From the NCBI GenBank assembly GCA_963785735.1, contig CAWAWJ010000002.1:1-64000 (forward strand): DNA of 64,000 nucleotides, read 5' to 3'. Positions 38,809 through 47,359 of the stretch are shown in pieces. The notes below the pieces were generated by a model that worked only from the letters and a program-made list of their open reading frames with translations, was not told the DNA's origin and made no database searches. The stretch is from REEB95 sp963785735 (lineage in GTDB: Bacteria > Pseudomonadota > Alphaproteobacteria > ATCC43930 > CGMCC-115725). Each line of letters begins with the position of its first letter. The stretch's first letter is position 1. The translations under genes were made by a program, and so were the position numbers.

Positions 38809-39591
38809 TCAGCGCCGGAAGCCGGGCTTGCGCTTTTCAAGGAAGGCGGCAAGACCTTCGCGTCCTTCGTCCGAGGCGCGCGCTTCGGCGATTGCCCGCG
38901 CCGTATGCGCCATCAGTGCTTGCGTCACCGGCCGCCCGGCGACCTGGGATATCATGCGCTTGGCGCGGGCCTGGGAAAGCGGCCCGCCATCGAGCAACGC
39001 GGCGATGATCGCCTCAACCGCCTCGTCCAGCATCGTGAGGGGCGCAACCTGATGGACCAAGCCCAGGCGCATCGCCTCGACCGCCGAAAAGCTCTCGCCG
39101 GTCAGGCAATAACGCCGCGCCGCGCGTGGACAGATGGCGGCAACCAGATAGGGCGCGATGGTCGCCGGCACTAGGCCGATCCGAACCTCGGAGACGGCGA
39201 ACAGGGCCTCTTCAGCGGCCACCGCGATGTCGCAACAGGCGACCAGCCCGACGCCGCCGGCAAAGGCCGCGCCATTGACCCGCGCCACGGTGGGCTTCGG
39301 CATCTCGTTGAGCGTGCGCAGCATCTCGGCCAAGCCCATGGCGTCGGCGACGTTTTGCGCCTCGTCATAGCCAGCCATGCGTTTCATCCAGTTTATGTCG
39401 CCACCTGCCGAAAAGGCCGTGCCTGCCCCGGTCAGCACCAATGCCCGGACCGCATCGTCCGCCCCGAGAGTCCTGAGCGCCCCGGTCAGCTCGCCAATCA
39501 AAACATCATCGAAGGCGTTGCGGATCGGCGGTCGGTTGAGTGTGACGGTTGCAACACCGCGTTTGTCGGTCGAAATCAGCAGGGCGCTCAT
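38809..39591 (-). CDS. liuC: Methylglutaconyl-CoA hydratase (enoyl-CoA hydratase family)
   Basis: A 260-residue crotonase-fold protein: NRPPIRNAFDDVLIGEL, FSAGGDINWMKRM (oxyanion loop), NGAAFAGGVGLVACCDIAVA and the catalytic Glu in VSEVRIGLVPATIAPYL, which is characteristic of LiuC-type hydratases. It hydrates 3-methylglutaconyl-CoA to HMG-CoA. Its place between the two carboxylase subunit genes is the standard liu order. It starts one base after the beta-subunit stop. Confidence 0.9.
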   Translation of the reverse strand: MSALLISTDKRGVATVTLNRPPIRNAFDDVLIGELTGALRTLGADDAVRALVLTGAGTAFSAGGDINWMKRMAGYDEAQNVADAMGLAEMLRTLNEMPKPTVARVNGAAFAGGVGLVACCDIAVAAEEALFAVSEVRIGLVPATIAPYLVAAICPRAARRYCLTGESFSAVEAMRLGLVHQVAPLTMLDEAVEAIIAALLDGGPLSQARAKRMISQVAGRPVTQALMAHTARAIAEARASDEGREGLAAFLEKRKPGFRR

Positions 39592-39592
39592 G

Positions 39593-41203
39593 TCACATCC
39601 GGAACACGCCGAAGCGGGTGGGCTCGACCGGCGCATTGAGGCTGGCCGAAATCGACATGGCGAGCACGCGGCGCGTTTCCTTGGGATCGATCACGCCGTC
39701 ATCCCATAGCCGCGCGCTGGCGTAATAAGGATGGCCCTGAGTCTCGTATTGCTTGCGGATGGCGGCCTTGAAGCTTTCTTCTTCCTTCTTACTCCAATTC
39801 TTGCCGTGCACACCCGCGCCGTCGCGCCGCACCGTGGCCAGAACATTGGCCGCCTGTTCGCCGCCCATCACCGAGATGCGCGCGTTCGGCCAAGTCCACA
39901 GGAAGCGCGGCCCATAGGCGCGACCGCACATGGCGTAATTGCCGGCGCCGAAACTCCCGCCGATGATGATTGTGAATTTGGGCACGGCGGCGCAGGCCAC
40001 CGCCATCACCATCTTGGCGCCATCCTTGGCGATACCGCCCGCCTCGTATTTCTTGCCCACCATGAAGCCGGTGATGTTCTGCAGGAAAACCAGGGGAATC
40101 CCGCGCTGCGCGCAGAGCTCGATGAAATGCGCGCCTTTCAAGGCGCTTTCCGAAAACAGAATGCCGTTATTGGCGACAATGCCGACAAGATAGCCCCAGA
40201 TGCGCGCGAAACCCGTGACCAGGGTTTCGCCGTAAAGCGGCTTGAATTCGTCGAATTCGCTGCCGTCAACGATACGCGCGATCACCTCGCGCACATCATA
40301 GGATTTGCGCGCATCTTCCGGCACGACGCCGTAAAGCTCTTCGGCCGGATAAAGCGGCTCGACCGGCTTCTGGCTCTCGGCCCCGGTGCGCTTGGCGCGA
40401 TTGAGATTGCCGACGACGCGCCGCATCAATTCCAACGCATGGGAATCGTCCTCGGCGATCTGGTCGGCGACGCCCGATTGCCGCGCATGCACCTCGGCCC
40501 CGCCCAGTGCCTCGGCCGAGACGGTCTCGCCGGTGGCAGCTTTGACCAAGGGCGGCCCACCCAGGAAGATCGTGCCTTCGCCGCGCACGATGATGCTCTC
40601 ATCCGACATGGCCGGAACATAGGCGCCGCCAGCGGTGCAGGAGCCCATCACCGCCGCGATCTGCGGCACGTCCAAGGCCGAAAGCGTCGCCTGGTTATAG
40701 AAGATGCGGCCGAAATGGTCGCGGTCGGGAAAGACCTCGTCTTGGGCCGGCAGGAAGGCGCCGCCGGAATCGACCAGATAGAGGCAAGGCAGGCGGTTCT
40801 CGCGCGCGATCTCCTGGGCGCGCAGATGCTTCTTCACCGTGATCGGATAATAGGCCCCGCCCTTGACCGTCGCGTCGTTGGCGATGACCACGCATTCGCG
40901 CCCCATCACCGAGCCGATGCCGGCGACGATACCGCCCGCCGGAACATCGTCGGGATAAAGGCCGAATCCCGCCAGCGCCGAGAATTCCAGGAACGGGGAT
41001 CCGGGATCGAGCAGCAGGCGGATGCGCTCACGCGGCAAGAGCTTGCCGCGCGCTAGATGCTTCTTGCGCGCTTCCTCGCCGCCGCCTTTGGCAATCTTAG
41101 ACAGAGTTTTCTTCAAATTCTCCGTCAGCGCCCTCATCGCCTTGGTGTTGGCGCGGAAAGTCACGGAGCGGGGATCGAGAGAGGATTTGAATGCGGCCGT
41201 CAC
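39593..41203 (-). CDS. liuB: Methylcrotonyl-CoA carboxylase beta subunit
   Basis: A 536-residue carboxyltransferase. Motifs: ARGKLLPRERIRLLLDPGSP, LPCLYLVDSGGAFLPAQDEV, GSCTAGGAYVPAMSDESIIV, FLQNITGFMVGKKYEAGGI and MCGRAYGPRFLWTWPNARIS. The FLQNITGFMVG stretch distinguishes methylcrotonyl- from propionyl-CoA carboxylases. It transfers CO2 from biotin to 3-methylcrotonyl-CoA. The start overlaps the isovaleryl-CoA dehydrogenase stop by four bases. Confidence 0.92.
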   Translation of the reverse strand: MTAAFKSSLDPRSVTFRANTKAMRALTENLKKTLSKIAKGGGEEARKKHLARGKLLPRERIRLLLDPGSPFLEFSALAGFGLYPDDVPAGGIVAGIGSVMGRECVVIANDATVKGGAYYPITVKKHLRAQEIARENRLPCLYLVDSGGAFLPAQDEVFPDRDHFGRIFYNQATLSALDVPQIAAVMGSCTAGGAYVPAMSDESIIVRGEGTIFLGGPPLVKAATGETVSAEALGGAEVHARQSGVADQIAEDDSHALELMRRVVGNLNRAKRTGAESQKPVEPLYPAEELYGVVPEDARKSYDVREVIARIVDGSEFDEFKPLYGETLVTGFARIWGYLVGIVANNGILFSESALKGAHFIELCAQRGIPLVFLQNITGFMVGKKYEAGGIAKDGAKMVMAVACAAVPKFTIIIGGSFGAGNYAMCGRAYGPRFLWTWPNARISVMGGEQAANVLATVRRDGAGVHGKNWSKKEEESFKAAIRKQYETQGHPYYASARLWDDGVIDPKETRRVLAMSISASLNAPVEPTRFGVFRM

Positions 41204-42372
41204 GCGGTCTCCTCGAACAGTTCGCGGCCGATCAGCATGCGGCGAATCTCCGAAGTGCCGGCGCCGATCTCGTAGAGCTTGGCATCGCGCAACAGCCGTC
41301 CGGTGGGGAAATCGTTGATATAGCCGTTGCCGCCCAGCGCCTGGATCGCCTCCAAGGCCATCCAGGTCGCCTTCTCGGCGGCGTAGAGGATGGCGCCGGC
41401 GGCGTCCTTTCGCGTGGTGCGGCCGCGGTCGCAGGCGCGCGCCACGGCGTAGACATAGGCCTTGGCCGCGTTCATCACGGTGTACATGTCGGCGAGCTTG
41501 CCCTGCATGAGCTGGAATTCACCGATCGATTTTCCGAACTGTTTGCGCTCATGAAGATAGGGGATCACCGCGTCGAGACAGGATTGCATGATGCCCAGGG
41601 GCCCCCCCGCCAGCACCGCGCGTTCGTAATCGAGCCCGCTCATCAGCAGCTTGACGCCCTCGTTGAGCTTGCCCAGCAGGTTCTCCTCCGGCACTTCGCA
41701 ATCCTCGAAGACGAGCTCCGCCGTAGGCGAGCCGCGCATGCCGAGCTTGTCGAGCTTCTGCGCCGGCTTGAATCCCTTCATGCTCTTCTCGATCAGGAAG
41801 GCCGAAATGCCCTTCGCGCCCGCCGACGGGTCGGTCTTGGCATAGACCACCAGCGTGTCGGCGTGGGTCCCGTTGGTAATCCACATCTTGCTGCCGTTTA
41901 GCACGTAGCGGCCGCCATTCTTCTCGGCGCGCGTCGTCATGCCGACCACGTCCGAACCCGCCCCCGTCTCGCTCATGGCCAGCGCCCCGACATGCTCGCC
42001 CGAGATCAGCTTGGGCAAATATTTGCGCTTTTGCGCGACGCTGCCGTTTCGCCGAATTTGATTGACGCAGAGATTGGAATGAGCGCCGTAGGACAATCCG
42101 ACCGAGGCGGAACCCCGGCTTACCTCTTCCATCGCCACCACATGGGCGAGATAGCCCATCCCGGCGCCGCCAAATTCCTCCTCGACGGTGATGCCCAAGA
42201 GGCCGAGCTTGCCGAAACGCGGCCAGAGCCGGCGCGGGAATTCGTCGCTGCGGTCGATCTCGGCGGCGATGGGCGCGATCTCGGTCGCGGCGAAGCCGCT
42301 CACGCTGTCGCGCAGCATGTCGATCTCGGCTCCGAGCTCGAAATCGAGCGTCGGATAGCGATTGGCGGGCAT
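41200..42372 (-). CDS. liuA: Isovaleryl-CoA dehydrogenase
   Basis: A 390-residue acyl-CoA dehydrogenase: GITVEEEFGGAGMGYLAHVV, SYGAHSNLCVNQIRRNG, ALAMSETGAGSDVVGM (flavin/substrate loop) and LMSGLDYERAVLAGGPLG, where the Glu of YER is the catalytic base typical of isovaleryl-CoA dehydrogenase. The C-terminal position used in other ACADs is Gly here (GGNGYINDFPTGR), as expected. First gene of the liu operon. Its Shine-Dalgarno (GGGGAGG) sits inside a perfect hairpin. Confidence 0.93.
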   Translation of the reverse strand: MPANRYPTLDFELGAEIDMLRDSVSGFAATEIAPIAAEIDRSDEFPRRLWPRFGKLGLLGITVEEEFGGAGMGYLAHVVAMEEVSRGSASVGLSYGAHSNLCVNQIRRNGSVAQKRKYLPKLISGEHVGALAMSETGAGSDVVGMTTRAEKNGGRYVLNGSKMWITNGTHADTLVVYAKTDPSAGAKGISAFLIEKSMKGFKPAQKLDKLGMRGSPTAELVFEDCEVPEENLLGKLNEGVKLLMSGLDYERAVLAGGPLGIMQSCLDAVIPYLHERKQFGKSIGEFQLMQGKLADMYTVMNAAKAYVYAVARACDRGRTTRKDAAGAILYAAEKATWMALEAIQALGGNGYINDFPTGRLLRDAKLYEIGAGTSEIRRMLIGRELFEETA

Positions 42373-42380
42373 GGTTCGGC

Positions 42381-42401
42381 GCGCCTCCCCTTAGGAGGCG
42401 C
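42381..42401 (-). promoter_or_regulatory. Hairpin covering the liuA Shine-Dalgarno
   Basis: GCGCCTCC (42381-42388) and GGAGGCGC (42394-42401) are perfect complements around five bases. In the minus-strand mRNA the GGAGG of the ribosome site (11 bases before the ATG) is paired in this stem, so translation may be limited until something opens it. Confidence 0.5.
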
Positions 42402-42418
42402 AGTCTAGCCCCCCATTA

Positions 42419-42431
42419 CATTGTTGCAATG
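42419..42431. promoter_or_regulatory. Palindrome upstream of the liu operon
   Basis: CATTG-TTG-CAATG, a 13-base palindrome centred about 53 bases before the liuA start and 95 before the Spy-like gene. It is a candidate operator for either divergent gene; I do not recognise it as a known liu regulator site. Confidence 0.35.
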
Positions 42432-42519
42432 ATGGCGGAGACGGGGATGGCGGGGGCGAGCGGCTCCTAGAATTCCGCAGGCCCCTTTGAGGGGCAGAAA
42501 AACGCCCAGGAGACATACC

Positions 42520-43020
42520 GTGAAGAAACAGATAGCCGTCATTTCCATGTTCGCGCTACTTGCCGGACTCGGCGGCGCGGGTCTTTCGACCCAGGGCGCT
42601 TTCGCTCAATCCGCCCCGCCCGTTTCCAGCGCCCCAGTCCAGGCTTCGATGGCCAAGCCCGACCACCCGCATTGGAGCGCCAGCCGGCATACCGAAGGCC
42701 GTATCGCCTTTCTCAAAGCCGAACTCGGCATCACACCCCAGCAGCAGGCACAGTGGGACAAGCTCTCCCAAGTGATGCGCGACAACGCCAAGGAGTTGGA
42801 TGCCAATTTCGCCCAGATGCCCGCCCAAGCGGGCGCCGAGACGCATAACGCAGTGGAACGTCTTGAGGCGCAAGGTCGCTTCGCCGCGCTCAGGGCACAG
42901 CAATTGGGCCGCGTCCTAGCCGCTTTCCGCCCCCTCTATGCCAGCCTGTCGGACCAGCAGAAGCAGGCCGCCGATCAGTTGTTCGGACCGCACCGGCACC
43001 ACCACCATGGCTTCCACTGA
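42520..43020 (+). CDS. Spy/CpxP-type periplasmic protein
   Basis: A 166-residue exported protein. The signal peptide is IAVISMFALLAGLGGAGLST with cleavage near AFA-QS. The mature part is helical with the LTxxQ pattern (LGITPQQQAQWDKLSQVM and SLSDQQKQAADQLF) and a His-rich C-terminus (HRHHHHGFH) that could bind metal. Relatives are envelope-stress chaperones or metal-stress sensors. The GTG start at 42520 has AGGAG seven bases upstream. A strong terminator follows. Confidence 0.85.
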   Translation: MKKQIAVISMFALLAGLGGAGLSTQGAFAQSAPPVSSAPVQASMAKPDHPHWSASRHTEGRIAFLKAELGITPQQQAQWDKLSQVMRDNAKELDANFAQMPAQAGAETHNAVERLEAQGRFAALRAQQLGRVLAAFRPLYASLSDQQKQAADQLFGPHRHHHHGFH

Positions 43021-43036
43021 GCGTGGTTAGCTCTCC

Positions 43037-43080
43037 GATCGGCCGTCTTACATCCTGACGGCCGATCAGCTTTTCTTTTT
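43037..43080 (+). terminator. Strong intrinsic terminator after the Spy-like gene
   Basis: Perfect 11-bp stem GATCGGCCGTC (43037-43047) with GACGGCCGATC (43057-43067), then TTTTCTTTTT. It overlaps the 3' end of the convergent SRPBCC gene. Confidence 0.8.
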
Positions 43081-43584
43081 CTTGTTTCTCTTAGTCCGCT
43101 TTTGGGGCCGCTTCTTTCTCTGCCGATTCTTTGCCTTGCCGGAGATTTTCTTTTTCTTGGATTTTGTGGCCTTCCGCGACGGCGTGAGTGCGCCGGCGAA
43201 ATACAACTTCATCGGTTCGAAATAGCTGCGCTGCCAGCCGCCATCGCGGTAGCTGGTATGGCCGTCGGGCACGCTGGTATGACGGACGGTGACGCGCGTG
43301 CCGCCGGGCACAGGTTCCAGGATGACTTCGATTTGTGAATCGGGATCGGCGACGGTGAACTTGGTCGTGCGCCAGGACTGCACGATCCGCCGGCCATGTT
43401 CGAGGACGATGTTCTTGCCGGTAATGTAGCCGTTCCAGACAGTGAAAACCCCGCCGGGCGCGGTCGAGCACACCGCCGCGTTGCCGCCGGTCATGGCGGC
43501 ATGGCCCTTGGCATCGAGCCAAGCGTCGTAGATCGCCTGGGGCGAGGCCGGGATAACGTCGGAAACCGTGAATTCGAAACTCAT
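43066..43584 (-). CDS. SRPBCC/AHSA1-domain protein with Lys-rich tail
   Basis: A 172-residue protein. Residues about 1-135 form an AHSA1-like SRPBCC domain: FTVSDVIPASPQAIYDAWLD, HAAMTGGNA, GYITGKNIVLEHGRRIVQSW and LEPVPGGTRVTVRHTSVPDG. The last 35 residues are almost all Lys/Arg (KSKKKKISGKAKNRQRKKRP), possibly nucleic-acid binding. Ligand unknown. The gene's last codons lie inside the terminator of the convergent Spy-like gene, so part of the tail composition may simply reflect that shared sequence. Confidence 0.82.
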   Translation of the reverse strand: MSFEFTVSDVIPASPQAIYDAWLDAKGHAAMTGGNAAVCSTAPGGVFTVWNGYITGKNIVLEHGRRIVQSWRTTKFTVADPDSQIEVILEPVPGGTRVTVRHTSVPDGHTSYRDGGWQRSYFEPMKLYFAGALTPSRKATKSKKKKISGKAKNRQRKKRPQKRTKRNKKKKS

Positions 43585-43647
43585 GGGAACCCCCGATCAA
43601 TTATGGGCACCGGTATTCCTATGAATAACAGGCGAATAAGACATAAT

Positions 43648-43734
43648 TGGTGCGGTCGAGAAGACTCGAACTTCCAAGGGGTTTCCCCCACTAGCACCTC
43701 AAGCTAGCGCGTCTACCAATTCCGCCACGACCGC
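43648..43734 (-). tRNA. tRNA-Leu (GAG)
   Basis: 87 nt with long variable arm (GTGGGGGAAACCCCTT). Starts GCGGTCGTGGCGGAATTGGT; anticodon stem CTAGC/GCTAG with loop TTGAGGT (GAG); CCA encoded. It is intact and its 3' half differs from the tRNA fragment at 8390. Confidence 0.96.
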
Positions 43735-43802
43735 GATGCAACGGCGATACTATATATTAGATAGCGATTGCCGCCGATGGCGCGGCTGATTACCAAATCC
43801 CC

Positions 43803-44519
43803 ATGTCCATAGCAAGCAAGACCGGCCCAAAGACGCAAATCGAATGGCAGACCAGCGCAACGCCCGTGGCCTATGACCGGGCGGTGGCGGCGATGGAGAG
43901 CCGCGTCCAGGCCATCCGCGCGGGCAAGGCGCCGGAACTGGTCTGGCTGTTGGAACATCCGCCGCTCTATACCGCCGGGACTAGCGCCAAGGAGGAGGAT
44001 CTGGTCGACCCCATCCTGCCGGTTTACCGCACCGGCCGGGGCGGGCAATGGACCTATCACGGGCCGGGGCAGCGCGTGGCCTATGTCATGCTCGATCTCA
44101 AGGCGCGTGGCGGCGATCTGCGCGCCTATGTGACAAATCTTGAGGAATGGCTGATCCGCACCTTGGGCGCGTTCGGCCTAAAGGGCGAGCGGCGGCCCGG
44201 CCGGGTCGGCATCTGGATCGACCAGGGCTGGAGGCGCGAAAGCAAGATCGCCGCCATCGGCGTGCGCGTGCGCCAGGGCGTGAGCTACCACGGCGTCTCG
44301 CTCAATCGCGATCCCGATCTCGGCCATTACCGTGGCATTGTGCCCTGCGGCATCAGCCAGCACGGCGTGACGTCGCTCGCGGAGCTTGGAATCAAGGTTC
44401 CGCTGACCCGGCTCGATGCCGCCCTAAGGCAAAATTTCTCAGATATCTTCTCCGCTGCCCGGGATGGGAGCGATGAGCTAGGATCGGCGCCAATCAAGAA
44501 GAAGGATCCGGAGGCATGA
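43803..44519 (+). CDS. lipB: Octanoyl-[ACP]:protein N-octanoyltransferase
   Basis: A 238-residue LipB. Motifs: LLEHPPLYTAGTSAKEEDLV, the substrate-binding RGGQWTYHGPGQRVAYVMLD, the catalytic Lys148 (SKIAAIGVRV) and the acyl-carrying Cys182 (GIVPCGISQHGVTS). It attaches octanoate to lipoyl domains of 2-oxoacid dehydrogenases. Its stop overlaps the next start by four bases, making a lipB-htrA-rarA unit. It is divergent from tRNA-Leu(GAG). Confidence 0.94.
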   Translation: MSIASKTGPKTQIEWQTSATPVAYDRAVAAMESRVQAIRAGKAPELVWLLEHPPLYTAGTSAKEEDLVDPILPVYRTGRGGQWTYHGPGQRVAYVMLDLKARGGDLRAYVTNLEEWLIRTLGAFGLKGERRPGRVGIWIDQGWRRESKIAAIGVRVRQGVSYHGVSLNRDPDLGHYRGIVPCGISQHGVTSLAELGIKVPLTRLDAALRQNFSDIFSAARDGSDELGSAPIKKKDPEA

Positions 44520-45940
44520 GATTATCATCGCGATGGATGCCGGCTACGCTGGCCGCCCTGATTCTGATGAGCGGACTGCTGGCGGCGGGCCGGTCGGCGG
44601 CGCAAAACGCCGCGCCGACCACATCCCGCGAGGCCGTCCACCAATCCTTTGCGCCGATCGTCAAGAAGGCGGCGCCTGCGGTGGTGAACGTCTATTCGCG
44701 CCGGGTGGTGAAGAATCAGTCGCCGCTGCTCAATGACCCGATCTTCCGCCGCCTGTTCGGCGGCGAGCTTCAGCGCCTCGGCATCCCGCGCGAACGCATT
44801 TTGAATTCGCTCGGCTCTGGCGTGATCGTCGATCCCAACGGACTGATCGTCACCAATTACCATGTCATCAGGGACGCGCAGGACGTGACCGTGGTTCTGT
44901 CCGACCGGCGTGAATTCGACGCCAAGATCCTACTGACCGATGAGCGCGTCGACCTTGCCGTGCTCAAGATCACCGTGCCGAACGAACACCTGCCGGTGCT
45001 GGAGCTGGGCGACAGCGACCAGTTGCAAGTGGGCGATTTAGTGCTGGCGATCGGCAATCCCTTCGGCGTCGGCCAGACCGTGACCAGCGGCATCGTTTCG
45101 GGCCTAGCGCGCACCGGCATCGGTCTCAGCGATTTCGGCTCCTACATCCAGACCGATGCCGCGATCAATCCGGGCAATTCGGGCGGCGCGCTGGTCGATA
45201 TCGACGGCAAGCTGATGGGCATCAACACCGCCATTTTCTCAGCATCGGGCGGTTCGGTCGGCATTGGCTTCGCCATTCCATCGGTGCTGGTGCGGCCGAT
45301 GATCGACGCCGCGGAAACCGGAAAACACGTGGTGCATCCCTGGCTCGGCATTATGGGCGAGGATGTGACACTCGACAACGCAGCCAAGCTCGGCCTAGCG
45401 CATCCGACCGGCGTGCTGGTAAAGGACGTGTCGCCAGGCGGACCCGCCGCCAAGGCCGGCGTCAAGAACGGGGACGTCATTCTTGCGGTCGAAGGGCATG
45501 ATATCGACGATTCTGAAAGCCTGCGTTTCCGCTTGGCTACATTGGGCACCGACACGCCGGCAAAATTGACGCTGTGGCGCGATGGAAAATCGCGCGATGC
45601 CACGGCGATGCTGGCCGCGCCGCCGGACAGCCCGGCGCGCGAAGTGGCCGAGATCGAGGGAACCTCGCCGCTCTCCGGCGCCACCGTGGGCAACCTCAAT
45701 CCCGCCTTCAACGAGGAACTCAATTTAAAGCCTGATCAGGCTGGCGTCGTCGTGGTTTCGGTCAAGCCCGGGTCACCAGCCGAAAGGGTGGGCGTCCGCG
45801 CCAACGACCTGGTGACCGGCGTCAATCACAAAAAGATCGAGAACGTGACGCAGTTGAGGAACGCGTTGGGCACGGGCGCTCCACCCTGGACAATCGCCAT
45901 CCGCCGCGGCGACAAAACCTTCACGGCCGTGCTGCGATGA
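44516..45940 (+). CDS. HtrA/Do-family periplasmic serine protease
   Basis: A 474-residue Deg protease. Signal peptide: LAALILMSGLLAAGRSAAQ. The catalytic triad is His116 (TNYHVIRD), Asp146 (VDLAVLKI) and Ser222 (NPGNSGGALVD), followed by two PDZ domains (about 255-350 and 385-470). The PDZ carboxylate loop in the first reads WLGIMGEDV. It should degrade or refold misfolded envelope proteins. Overlaps lipB and rarA by four bases each, indicating coupled translation. Confidence 0.93.
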   Translation: MRLSSRWMPATLAALILMSGLLAAGRSAAQNAAPTTSREAVHQSFAPIVKKAAPAVVNVYSRRVVKNQSPLLNDPIFRRLFGGELQRLGIPRERILNSLGSGVIVDPNGLIVTNYHVIRDAQDVTVVLSDRREFDAKILLTDERVDLAVLKITVPNEHLPVLELGDSDQLQVGDLVLAIGNPFGVGQTVTSGIVSGLARTGIGLSDFGSYIQTDAAINPGNSGGALVDIDGKLMGINTAIFSASGGSVGIGFAIPSVLVRPMIDAAETGKHVVHPWLGIMGEDVTLDNAAKLGLAHPTGVLVKDVSPGGPAAKAGVKNGDVILAVEGHDIDDSESLRFRLATLGTDTPAKLTLWRDGKSRDATAMLAAPPDSPAREVAEIEGTSPLSGATVGNLNPAFNEELNLKPDQAGVVVVSVKPGSPAERVGVRANDLVTGVNHKKIENVTQLRNALGTGAPPWTIAIRRGDKTFTAVLR

Positions 45941-47247
45941 TCGGCCTGTTCGAGCAGCAGGCGCCGCGCCCGCTCGCCGACCGGCTGCGGCCCAAAACAC
46001 TCGGCGACGTGGTGGGCCAAGACCATCTGCTCAAGCCCGAGGCGCCGCTCGGGCGCATGGTGGCGGCACGGCGGCTGGCTTCAATGATCCTGTGGGGGCC
46101 GCCGGGCTGCGGCAAAACCACCATCGCGCGGCTCTTGGCCGAAGCGACAGAGACGCATTTCGAGCTGCTTTCGGCCGTCTTTTCGGGCGTGGCCGATCTC
46201 AGGAAGTTGTTCGACGCCGCCAAGAAGCGCCGACTCGGCGGCCAGGGCACGCTGCTTTTTGTTGACGAAATTCACCGCTTCAATCGGGCTCAGCAGGACG
46301 GGTTCCTGCCCTATGTCGAGGACGGCACCGTGACGCTCATTGGGGCCACGACGGAAAACCCGTCCTTCGAGCTGATCGGTGCGTTGCTGTCGCGCTGTCA
46401 AGTTTTCGTGCTGCACCGGCTGGACGAAGCCGCGCTCGAAACCCTGCTCGCGCGCGCTGAGGCCGCGTTGAAGCTCACCCTGCCGCTCGACGAAGGCGCC
46501 CGGCAGGCGCTGAAGGCGATGGCCGATGGCGACGGCCGCTTCATCCTCAACCTCGCCGAGGAGCTGGCCGAGATGCCTAGGGGCGCCAAGCTCGATACGG
46601 CGGGCCTCATGGCGGCGGTGCAACGCCGGGCGCCTCTTTACGATAAATCGCAGGAAGGTCATTACAACCTCATCAGCGCGCTGCATAAATCTGTCCGCGG
46701 TTCCGACGTGGACGCGGCGCTTTACTGGCTTGCGCGCATGCTGACCGGGGGCGAGCATCCGATCTATATCGCCCGGCGCCTCGTGCGCATGGCGGTGGAG
46801 GATGTCGGTATGGCTGATCCCGCCGCGCTGCCGCAAGTGATCGCCGCCTGGGAAACCTATGACCGCCTGGGATCGCCCGAGGGCGAATTAGCCCTGGCGC
46901 AGGCGGTGATCTATCTCGCCACCGCCCCCAAATCCGTGGCCGGCTACATGGCCTTCGGCCAGGCGATGCGCGCGGCCAAGGAAAGCGGATCGCTGATGCC
47001 GCCGATGCACGCCGTCAACGCGCCGACCAAGCTCATGCGCGAATTGGGCTATAGCGAGGGCTATGTCTACGATCCGGAAACGGAAGAAGGTTTTTCCGGC
47101 CTCGACTATTTCCCCGAGGGCATGGAGCGGATGAATTTCTACCGCCCGATCGAGCGCGGCTTCGAGCGCGAGATCAAGAAGCGGCTGGATTATTGGGAAA
47201 AGCTCCGCGGCCAGACGCGTGCCACCACGCCGAAAAAGCAAAAATAA
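45937..47247 (+). CDS. rarA: Replication-associated recombination protein RarA
   Basis: A 436-residue AAA+ ATPase of the RarA/MgsA (WRNIP1) family: RPKTLGDVVGQDHLL, Walker A WGPPGCGKTTIARL, Walker B LLFVDEIHRFNRAQQDGFLP, sensor LIGATTENPSFELIGALLSR, and the C-terminal tetramerisation part DVGMADPAALPQVIAAWETY. It acts at stalled replication forks. Placement after an HtrA gene and before RluA and ATP12-type genes is a familiar alphaproteobacterial arrangement. Confidence 0.94.
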   Translation: MIGLFEQQAPRPLADRLRPKTLGDVVGQDHLLKPEAPLGRMVAARRLASMILWGPPGCGKTTIARLLAEATETHFELLSAVFSGVADLRKLFDAAKKRRLGGQGTLLFVDEIHRFNRAQQDGFLPYVEDGTVTLIGATTENPSFELIGALLSRCQVFVLHRLDEAALETLLARAEAALKLTLPLDEGARQALKAMADGDGRFILNLAEELAEMPRGAKLDTAGLMAAVQRRAPLYDKSQEGHYNLISALHKSVRGSDVDAALYWLARMLTGGEHPIYIARRLVRMAVEDVGMADPAALPQVIAAWETYDRLGSPEGELALAQAVIYLATAPKSVAGYMAFGQAMRAAKESGSLMPPMHAVNAPTKLMRELGYSEGYVYDPETEEGFSGLDYFPEGMERMNFYRPIERGFEREIKKRLDYWEKLRGQTRATTPKKQK

Positions 47248-47359
47248 GCCACAATTGTTACCGCCTAATCCGTGCGTGCCTTGCCGCCCCGGCGCGGCGG
47301 GCACGGCGTCCGTACGGGCGCCCTATAAACTGGTAACAAACACCCTGGAGCGAAACCCC

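Noticed and set aside
43648..43734. tRNA-Leu(GAG) as the other end of the element marked at 8390
   Set aside because: Its 3' half differs throughout from the fragment, so the two cannot be att copies of one site.
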